Shown here in pieces: positions 63,967 to 64,000 of a DNA stretch of 64,000 nt. Positions within the stretch are counted from its first letter, which is position 1, and each line of letters begins with the position of its first letter. The stretch is from assembly GCA_039025235.1 (NCBI GenBank), contig JBCCOS010000010.1:62001-126000 (forward strand), given 5' to 3'. The stretch is from MED-G105 sp039025235 (lineage in GTDB: Bacteria > Pseudomonadota > Alphaproteobacteria > Caulobacterales > Parvularculaceae). Position numbers and translations under genes: made by a program. The notes beneath the pieces are model-generated. The model ran no database searches. It worked only from the letters and a program-made list of their open reading frames with translations, and was not told the origin of the DNA.

Positions 63967-64000
63967 GCCAACGCTAAATTGACTACGGTGCTAAGCAGCT

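Overview
The window looks like a chromosome segment of a phototrophic alphaproteobacterium of moderate GC. It opens inside bchZ and continues with pufQ, pufB, pufA, pufL and pufM, the end of a bchCXYZ-puf superoperon. The tRNA-His at 55 kb has G1:U72 and A73, a state known for many Alphaproteobacteria. Several gene neighbourhoods (rpoH next to an rluD-type synthase; ubiA, rsmE and gshA) also fit that class. I cannot name a genus. No plasmid, phage or IS transposase gene was seen.

Layout. (1) 1-3.9 kb: photosynthesis genes, closed by a terminator; no pufC or pufX follows pufM. (2) 4.4-14.4 kb: an accessory biosynthetic locus with a MatB-like acyl-CoA ligase, an Sfp-type phosphopantetheinyl transferase, a one-module NRPS (C-A-PCP, glycine-like code), two overlapping exosortase-type alpha/beta hydrolases and a Wzx-like flippase. 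A TubC-type docking domain lies just before the NRPS but in another frame. (3) 14.5-20.3 kb: glpK, then dapF and a three-gene exopolysaccharide-like operon (beta-barrel, GT2 synthase, membrane protein). (4) 20.6-23.8 kb: a DUF1800/DUF1501 pair. (5) 24.9-34.9 kb: a lipoprotein with TPR-like end, glyQ, a thioesterase, glyS, two unknown membrane proteins, an orphan TonB and a frameshifted GNAT gene. (6) 34.9-55 kb: housekeeping genes (ahcY, thpR, an LMW phosphatase, cobB, two YceI proteins, rpoH, rluD, msrB, ubiA, rsmE, gshA, alkA-like, HNH, M48, MATE). (7) 55-64 kb: tRNA-His, an M16 protease, an aminotransferase, gpmA, an HxlR regulator and class II DAHP synthase.

At least three families of short (about 85-140 bp) hairpin-forming repeats are scattered between genes. 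R1 and R2 almost always lie just 3' of a gene and carry short terminal inverted repeats (TAAAGC/GCTTTA or TAGAGC/GCTCTA), like REP/BIME or MITE elements.

How the parts may work together: the 4.4-14.4 kb locus could make an acyl- or malonyl-derived glycine conjugate and export a lipid-linked or polymeric product. It lacks a thioesterase and an upstream module, so it probably relies on partners outside the window. All functions are read from sequence by eye; no database search was run.
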